Positions 57,564-64,000 of a stretch of DNA of 64,000 nucleotides are shown one piece after another. Within the stretch, counting starts at the first letter, position 1; each line of letters opens with the position of its first letter. The translations under genes and the position numbers were made by a program. Below the pieces are notes generated by a model. That model was not told the DNA's origin. It was given only the letters and a program-made list of their open reading frames with translations, and made no database searches. This stretch comes from Euryodendron excelsum (lineage: Eukaryota > Streptophyta > Magnoliopsida > Ericales > Pentaphylacaceae), in the NCBI GenBank assembly GCA_033060915.1, contig CM065379.1:34449318-34513317 (forward strand), written 5' to 3'.

Positions 57564-59787
57564 CTATGCCGACTTCTCCCCCGACTCTGCAGTTACCCCT
57601 GGCGAAATCTCTACCACATCCTCCGGGGGTACAGCTGCGGTCTTCAAACTTTCAAGCCTCTCCTTCTCAGCAGCAGCTGCTTCGGCCGCGTCTTTTAACG
57701 TAAGCTCCCGTGCGTATTGGGCATTGGCCAGGACTTTCTTTGAACAGACGACGCCGTCCTCGGTAGTATCGAAGTAGTCCGGGCAAAGACCCCACACGTC
57801 GGAGGCCTTATCTAGCTCTGCAACGACAAGGGCACCATTCCAACCCTGTCGGAATATGGTGCGACTGAGGTCCATCATCTCTTGAGCCAAATTCTTGGCT
57901 CCCCTCTCTTCACCCCACTTTAATATGGCCTCTTCCTCCACCTTCAGCTTGGCCACCTCAGCCTTAAGGGTCTCCACCTCCTCATTGGCATTGTGCAGGT
58001 CCACGGACTGCACATCAAACTTTTTCTCGAGGTCGGCAAGATCCCTGTCCCTCTTTTCAAAGTAGGCCTTCGTCAGCAAAAGCTCGGCGGAAGCCTGCTC
58101 GGCTTGTTTCCTAAAGGTAATCCGCTCCTTATTTGCTTCAATCCACTCGAGCTTCAAACGGCCGTGCTCTTCAATGAGTTGCTGGTGAACCTCGGCAAGC
58201 TTTTGGAAGCGCGTCGTCGCCTCCAAGGAGTTTAGACAGCCCTACACAAATCGAAGAAGGTCGTTGTTAGGGCAAGTGTATAAAAAGACTGTAGTCATTA
58301 AAAAGTCAGAGCTGTCTTACCAGTATGGAGTCATGGAAAGCGCCCATAAAAACGGCCAAGTCGCTTGCTTCGCCCAGCTTCGCTACGTCCTTTTTTTGAA
58401 GGACGCTCTTCATAACACCAAAAGCAACCTCGGGCTGGTCGATCATAGAATCTGCTGTCGTCATAGGACGGCCCAAAATGTCCGGAGTGATGGTCACAGT
58501 CTCGCCGACCTCATCCATCGTGGCTTTGCCTTTCTGCTTTTTGGGCATTGGGGTCGGAGTGACATCGAGTCTCCTCTTTCTGTGTTGCCGTGTCTCCGGC
58601 CTCTGTAACACGGGAGGGGCCTCTTCCACGGGAGTAACCGCCAGCTCGGCCGGAGGGTTTTCGGCTGGAGTAGGTGTGGCCGACTTCAGCGGCTGCCCCG
58701 CAAGAGCAAACATCCGTTCCTTTAGGCTCATGCCATCCATTTCATCTTGCGATGTGCTCGAATCACTCGTTCCGATTGGAATCTCAACTCGGCGGTCGGG
58801 CGCAGTGTATGGTGACGAAGTGGATGCCGAACTGTGTGAGTTGGTTCGCTCTTCTTGCCGTTCTTCACCAGGTGACGCAGATGGTGGAGCAACCGCAACT
58901 GTCACGCTTGTAGGGATGCGCGCCCTCTCGATCGCTATGCCAGTAGGGATTTCCTCAAAGTCCCCTTCGGCACCTTCATCCGCCAATCTTGCTAGTACAC
59001 TCTGGGGGACTCCAGTCTCGGCAGTAAAAGTCGAGTATCGCAGTGGATAGGAGAGCAAGATATGTGCTGCCCGAGCTATGTATCTTAGCCGACCTTCACC
59101 AACGTAGTTCAAGACCTTGTTGAGGTCGTCAGAGTTAACTAACCAGTCACAAGCTTTCGACCGCTTCCTTGTGTCTGCAAAAAGTTCGAGAGTTAGTATG
59201 GAAGCGAACTGAAGCTTAAAATGACGCACAGTGCGAGAGATCGGCTTCAAACCTAGTTCAACGGGCACTCTAGGGCATCGAATCGCCGGTCTATCCTTCT
59301 CGGGAACGTTGCCGAACTCCCATGGATCGGTTACCCAGACCCTAACGTCGTCGACGCCCTTCCCTGAGGAAGGCAGACACTTCACTAACTCTAAGGACTT
59401 CTTTACTACACGGAGGTAAACCTTGTTACTACCTCCGACTTTACAAAGAGTGTAGCAGTAGTCCAGTTCGGCAAGGCCCAGGTTCACCCTCAGGCGCCGA
59501 TTTATTTCTAGCATGCCAAAGAAGATTCTATATACGTTCGACGCTAATTGGGAGGGCGACACCTTATTTTTTACTATGAATTTATGAAGAAGAGGGTGGA
59601 GGGGAAACCTAAGCCCCCCTTCTACAATGGCAATGACTGGGAACGGCACCCCTTTCTCGGTCTCCCCCATGCGATAGTCCTCGGGATTGACCAACTCTAA
59701 GCCGATTTCATTCGGGACTTCAAACCTAGCCCTAAACGCGGCAAGGGCCGACGGACCATCTAACATTTTTCGAAGACGGGATGCCAT
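57564..59787 (-). CDS. Antisense gene of element B: Transposase_28-like protein, three exons
   Basis: Exons 59787-59253, 59174-58321 and 58241-57564, joined in phase, give 688 aa from ATG 59787 (a longer reading would need a TTG start). Introns: 59252-59175 (78 bp, AG/GTTTGA ... TTTTTGCAG with a branch-like ATACTAAC) and 58320-58242 (79 bp, GTAAGA ... TTTGTGTAG). Residues 1-180 carry FPLHP (61-65) and LAELDYCYTLCKVGG, resembling the Pfam 'putative gypsy type transposon' family. A Ser/Pro-rich middle and a basic RKRRLD..PKKQKGK patch (about 377-395) suggest nuclear entry. Exon 3 (from about 464) is a long charged coiled coil. The first intron is open in frame, so an unspliced product is also possible there; retention of the second would stop translation after a few codons. 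The function is unknown; antisense transcription toward pol suggests regulation, but that is inference. Confidence 0.75.
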
Positions 59788-59850
59788 CAGGGGACAACCG
59801 TCAAGACACAAGACGCAATGAAGAACAGAGGAGTCGCGGGCTCAAAAGAC

Positions 59851-59856
59851 ACTTAC
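59851..59856 (-). promoter_or_regulatory. Conserved donor-like GTAAGT upstream of the antisense ATG
   Basis: ACTGTAAGT occurs here on the minus strand and at 9791-9799 in element A, 62-70 bases before the ATG in both. It could be a donor of a 5' UTR intron. A matching acceptor before the ATG was not found. Confidence 0.3.
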
Positions 59857-59946
59857 AGTGGTGGGTGCCGAAACAGCTGACGCACACGCTATTCAGAAGG
59901 CAAAGGAAAGAGATCAAGTGTCTCCCAACTGATTAGGGCGTCGGTC

Positions 59947-59953
59947 TTTTATA
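59947..59953 (-). promoter_or_regulatory. TATA box of the antisense gene in element B
   Basis: TATAAAA in the context GTGTATAAAAGACC lies 166 bases before ATG 59787 and outside the 3' LTR, so the antisense gene has a candidate promoter of its own. Element A has TATAAAG at the matching place. Confidence 0.55.
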
Positions 59954-60132
59954 CACGCCAGAGCCGTTGGTTCGTACACAGTAAACCGACGTTAATCATG
60001 ACGCTCTGCCGAAGCGTCACATCGGCCGTCGATTTAATAACGCCCCACCATTGAATTTTTTAAAATCCCCGCCATTTATGTGGCCGGGTGACCGTTACAT
60101 CCCTTGGCCGTTTCAGAATCTCAAACGACACA

Positions 60133-60148
60133 ATGGCTGGGGGGCAAT
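60133..60148 (+). other. Polypurine tract of element B
   Basis: AATGGCTGGGGGGCAATT immediately precedes the 3' LTR, the usual site of plus-strand DNA priming. Confidence 0.75.
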
Positions 60149-60751
60149 TATGGGGGAGTAACCCCCGGCCCAACCCAATGGGTGAGGCCCAATCTACTCG
60201 AATTAAAGTTGGGGCTGCCTGGGGGCCCAAATTAGTTATGAGGGAAGGCCAGCCCAAACTGCCGACCTCCTCCCAGCGTAGCCTAGACAGCGAACAGTTT
60301 GCCCAAACCGCTAGCGGTCTTTGAGCATTAAATGCAGAGTTGACTCGCATTTAATACACGTGCGGCTGCCCACGCGACGTGAACGTGCACGTCCAGTCAG
60401 CCGGAATCCTTCACGACGGTGCGCCAGACCCTGTGGATAATCAGGCGGCGTCAATGATGACGCCTACCCAGCAGGCCATGAAAGCCTGCTGGTAGGCTAA
60501 GGCAGAACACACTCTCTCGAAAGTCCTATAAATATCCAAGGCGCCAAGAGTTAGGTATGGACAGTTAACCCCCAGTATAAACCACTCTCATTTGCCTTCA
60601 TCGATTAAGCTTGCTAACTTAATCTTCGGAGTGTGATCGGCCCTCTACGGGTCGACCCATTCTAACCCCCTTGTTTTGCAGGAAGAAGTTTGGATTTATC
60701 CATTTGGGGCTTGAGAGTTCGGCCCAGCCTTCCCGAAAAATCCCACTTACA
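60149..60751 (+). repeat. 3' LTR of element B
   Basis: Same length as the 5' LTR. Its first bases are TA instead of TG. TATAAATA is at 60527-60534. About 24 base differences from the 5' copy, nearly all transitions. Confidence 0.9.
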
Positions 60752-60756
60752 ATTAA

Positions 60757-61266
60757 CATATATATTAATATAAGTATAATTATAATATATAAATATATAT
60801 TATCAATATAATGTTCATATATACATATATATAAATATATGATATTAACATATAATATATTATTAATTTAATGCTAATATACACTATATTAATATATGTA
60901 TAATTATGATATTAATATAAAGCTAATATACATGAATAATATATTAACACACACACACACACACATATATATATTATATAATATTATGTTATATTATATT
61001 ATGTTGTTATACATAATATAAAATAACACATGCAAGTTTAGATAAATGGTATTTTGGTCATTACATGCCTTATCCACACGCACCTTGTTCTAGGACTATT
61101 TGTTTCACTCGGGTCCCTGGGACTAAATAAGTCTAATAGTCCCACATATGTGAGATAAATAGTCTGATCCGGACTACTAATCTGACTATTTTTTTAACGT
61201 AGGACTATATGGGACTATTAGTCCAATCGAATTAGTTCGACTTAATCTTGCCAAACAAATGAGGCC
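60757..61266. mobile_element. Tourist-like MITE, right part
   Basis: Continues the MITE begun at 50323. Its first 250 bases are an AT/ATTA-rich stretch with a (CA)n run (about 60950-60964); the remainder carries GGACTATTAGTCC-like words and ends CAAACAAATGAGGCC with TAA after it. Confidence 0.7.
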
Positions 61267-62095
61267 TAATTATTTAGAACATTTATTACGCAAACAGTTT
61301 AATATGGGAGCATTATTTCTAACAACAACTACGAATATTGGGGAAACACTAAAATCAATAGGAAGAATTTCAAAGAGAGGTAGATGCTCACACACGAGTT
61401 TAGAGTCCATTTTTATCTCTGTATTCTCTTCACTTGTGAACCATTTCCCTCGGCTAACTTAAGTTCGGAGTGCCTCCAATCAAGTAATCTTGGTCGGCTA
61501 ATGCTCATCTTTGGTGGTCTTACAGGTACAACAAAGCTCTCTTGTACTCAGGTCTCAAATTAACAATTTACAACTTGTATGGAAAAATTTCATGCACACA
61601 CACATCGGTACGTACTTCAGATATAACATTTGGGCTACATCTTGAAGACTAACAAATCTAAATCAGTATTGAGTCAATCTTCCGCGTAACAATATCTAAT
61701 CCTCTAATTGCTTACCTTACCTACTTGTGACTAAATTTCATCATATATTTTGAGTTAAGTTCCCCTTGATAAAAATGATTTCTATCTAGGATTCTTCCCT
61801 CATCCACAAATATATGCATTTAAGATAATTCTTAGTCGTTATCAGTATTGAACTTCTTATTGCATCATGACTGATTAATCTCCTACATTACAATTCCATG
61901 CCAGTTGTTCCATTTTGAGTTGCTTTTATAAATCAACTTCGCTTTTCGTTTCTTTTCCTGTTGCATGCAAATATGTTATTGTTCTAATAAATTTGATTGA
62001 ACAAAAATGCTCCTAGTATATATATAATGCATGCTCTTATTTAGCAAAAGCATATCCCCTCATTACCTACACATTCATATAATCTCGTTGGAGAC
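61267..62095. other. AT-rich flank, nothing recognised
   Basis: The DNA after the MITE shows no gene, RNA or repeat ends that I can support. Confidence 0.4.
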
Positions 62096-62097
62096 AT

Positions 62098-62320
62098 GTA
62101 AGAGTAACCATTGATGGAGCTTGGCATAGAGACTCTTCACGAACTATTGCTCCTTAGTGCGCGAAGAATGATCAGGGCAACAAGATTGCCGAGAATGCAC
62201 AAAACTTCCTTACTTTCTATTAGTTCAATGCAATCTAACGTCTTTTGTTATCTTGCTATTTTTGAAGCTAGTCTTAGTAGGGTCAATAAGGCTCATAATT
62301 TAAGCAAATTTGCACAACGG
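62098..62320 (+). pseudogene. LINE-type RNase H (RVT_3) fragment
   Basis: Frames around 62098-62300 give VRVTIDGAWHRDSSR, then KNDQGNKIAE and, after a frameshift, KTSLLSISSMQSNVFCYLAIFEASL. These resemble the RNase H domain at the C-terminus of plant non-LTR retrotransposon proteins (IDGAW...QGNKIAE...QAE...LAIFEA). Stops and a frameshift make it a relic; no flanking LINE sequence is recognised. Confidence 0.45.
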
Positions 62321-64000
62321 TTGATCTTTGCATTTTGTTTTATATTATGCATGATAATCCTTAGTTTTCCTTAAAAAAATAAAATAACTACATTCAAATA
62401 ATGTCAATGTAAATGGAAAATTTTCACATTTTCTTAGAAGACTGCATTCAAAATATTGCACTACATTAAAAAAAAAACTTATGTTACATGAAATTAGCAC
62501 ATGCTCCGATAAATAGTAGAGTTTAAAAAAGTAGGAGACAACTTCATGATGTGACAAAGAGAATTGCAAGATTGCACCTATTTTTATTCGAAGGAGGGAA
62601 AAAGAGATAGTACATCACCTTGTAAGCCCAAAAAAAGGTTCACACGGTAGAATAAGTAATGATGGCAAGGCTTGTATTGTGTTTAAATGGCGTAAGAATA
62701 CTTGGTTGTATTGTTCTTAGCAAAACTTAACATTTATAAACGTACTTTCAGAGGAAGAGCATCTCCAGAGCACATATACATATATATATACAAGTACATA
62801 TGAATAGGTATATACTAACTTATTTTTAATTCTTCTATACATCAATTTCCTTAAAAAAATAACTAAATAAATACAATAATCACAGTAGCATCTTTTGGTC
62901 TAATAGTAAGAATCATTTCTTTACTTAATGAATTAAAAACTTTTATGCAACATTTAAGTAAAAGAAATGTTATCTCGTATTTCAATATCATAACAATATA
63001 CATGACAAATAGTTATTAATAAATAATATAATCTGATTAGAAATCGATGATCTGGCCTGAATTTTTTTGTCAATTTGGGAATTTTAAAATTGGAGTACGA
63101 TTCATTCGCCTTGGTGGAAGGACTATGTTACTTGGTTTCTTAGCACAATCACGCTTTTGTTGAACCAAAGCAAGGTCACTTATTGAGACCTCGTAGACAT
63201 TTACCGAATATTGTGGGCACTTATTGACAACCACCATTTTGTTTTTTATTTTTTGTTTACGACAAATGCTAACATATGTTATAAGAGTAGATGTTAAGGA
63301 AAAAGTTAATGTATTAGTCTTTTCTTGAAAAACGAAGTATTAACTCTTCAGCTAGCTTTAATAAAATTTTAAAAAGGGTAATTAATGAGACTGTTGATAT
63401 CTTTTTAGCATTTATATTGTCTTGTGTATTTTAAGTACCAAATATACCCTTATTAAGTTTACATATATTTCTAATTGTTTTAATTAATAATAAAAAATTA
63501 TTTAATAAAATACAATTTAAGATTATTAAATTAAATTTATACTATTACATATCACAATTACCCTACAAATCCCTAAAAATTTCATGGAAAATAAAAAAGA
63601 CAAAATATATTGATATTATAAAATAAATAGGTAAATTAAAAAAATTAAAAGTCATGCATCATGTATGATGTATGTTTATGCATTTATATTCGTAAATATA
63701 TTTTTTGGATAAAAACAAAAAGTTGCATTACAAACCGTATAATTTTGAATTTATTATTAAGTTGGTTATATAAAGCTTGAATTTAAAATGTTTTATTTAT
63801 TAATATAATTAATGTCACAAGGGTACTTTTGACAAATTACAAAAGTTTGAGTTTCAAATCTCTTTATCAATTTGGTAGTTGTATTAAAAAAATGAAGGCA
63901 TTATATCTTATTAAATCTCATTTATAACTCTTAAATGAATGTCTTTCTTGTAGTTTATATTTTGTATGAAATTTATTACATTAATTAGTGATTAACATGT
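62321..64000. other. AT-rich intergenic DNA to the window end
   Basis: Very AT-rich, with short A/T runs and no supported gene, RNA or element. Short open frames here have no recognisable content. Confidence 0.45.

Larger units (their letters stand above)
50594..60751 (+). mobile_element. Element B: full-length Tat-type Ty3/gypsy retrotransposon with an antisense gene
   Basis: Two 603-bp LTRs (50594-51196 and 60149-60751) are flanked by a perfect ATTAA duplication (50589-50593 and 60752-60756), giving 10,158 bp. In order it holds: PBS, gag with one in-frame stop, an uninterrupted 1507-codon pol (protease, RT, RNase H, second RNase H, integrase), the 64-bp hairpin array, a three-exon gene on the opposite strand, the polypurine tract and the 3' LTR. 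Integrase follows RNase H, so it is Ty3/gypsy; the PBS type, dual RNase H and long 3' region with an antisense gene place it in the Tat lineage. The LTRs differ at about 24 positions by hand count. Confidence 0.93.

Noticed and set aside
59187..59236. Alternative donor GTGCGT (59229) for the first antisense intron
   Set aside because: Splicing from it shifts the frame into an early stop, whereas the donor at 59252 keeps the frame and matches the donor in element A.

Overview
The window is nuclear DNA of a flowering plant. The evidence is: two genes with spliceosomal introns (a plant-type receptor-like kinase and an ALG13-type glycosyltransferase), Tat-lineage Ty3/gypsy elements, copia-like LTRs, Tourist and hAT MITEs, an Au-type SINE, plant LINE remnants, and many GA/CT/AT microsatellites. 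The sequence does not identify the species. Nested long-LTR elements suggest a large, repeat-rich genome. Only about 10% of the window is ordinary gene space.

Layout. 1-7555: an Ogre/Tat-like giant LTR in minus orientation, split by a 5.2-kb plus-orientation solo LTR of the same family (1771-6969, duplication GGACA). 8846-17432: a degenerate Tat-type gypsy element (element A) on the minus strand, with most of RNase H and integrase deleted. 19251-22059: a six-exon membrane-anchored kinase gene on the minus strand, the only apparently intact host gene, with a Tourist MITE in intron 3 and very long poly-G tracts upstream. 25770-30849: a three-exon ALG13-like gene on the minus strand with two in-frame stops, possibly with a non-coding first exon near 36.7 kb. 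31.5-41 kb: a LINE 3' end carrying a SINE, an hAT MITE, a foldback element and LTR-like debris. 43718-49035: a second giant solo LTR (minus, duplication ATTAT) inside a copia-like LTR. 50323-61266: a Tourist-like MITE split by a complete 10.16-kb Tat-type gypsy element (element B, 50594-60751, duplication ATTAA). 61.3-64 kb: AT-rich DNA with a LINE RNase H scrap.

How element B is organised. Gag and a Pro-RT-RNaseH-aRNH-IN polyprotein are read on the plus strand, with one in-frame TAG inside gag. A second gene runs on the opposite strand toward pol from just inside the 3' LTR. It has its own TATA box and two short introns, and encodes a putative 688-aa protein with a 'putative gypsy type transposon' (Transposase_28-like) N-terminal region, a basic NLS-like patch and a C-terminal coiled coil. 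The two converging units are separated by a 64-bp tandem array whose units can form alternative hairpins. Element A has the same arrangement in decayed form: a TATA box, both introns at the same codons, and a 61-bp version of the array. Antisense extra ORFs are known in Tat elements. The conserved promoter, introns and hairpin array make this the most interesting system here.

All coordinates, splice sites and duplications were read by eye. No alignment or database search was run.
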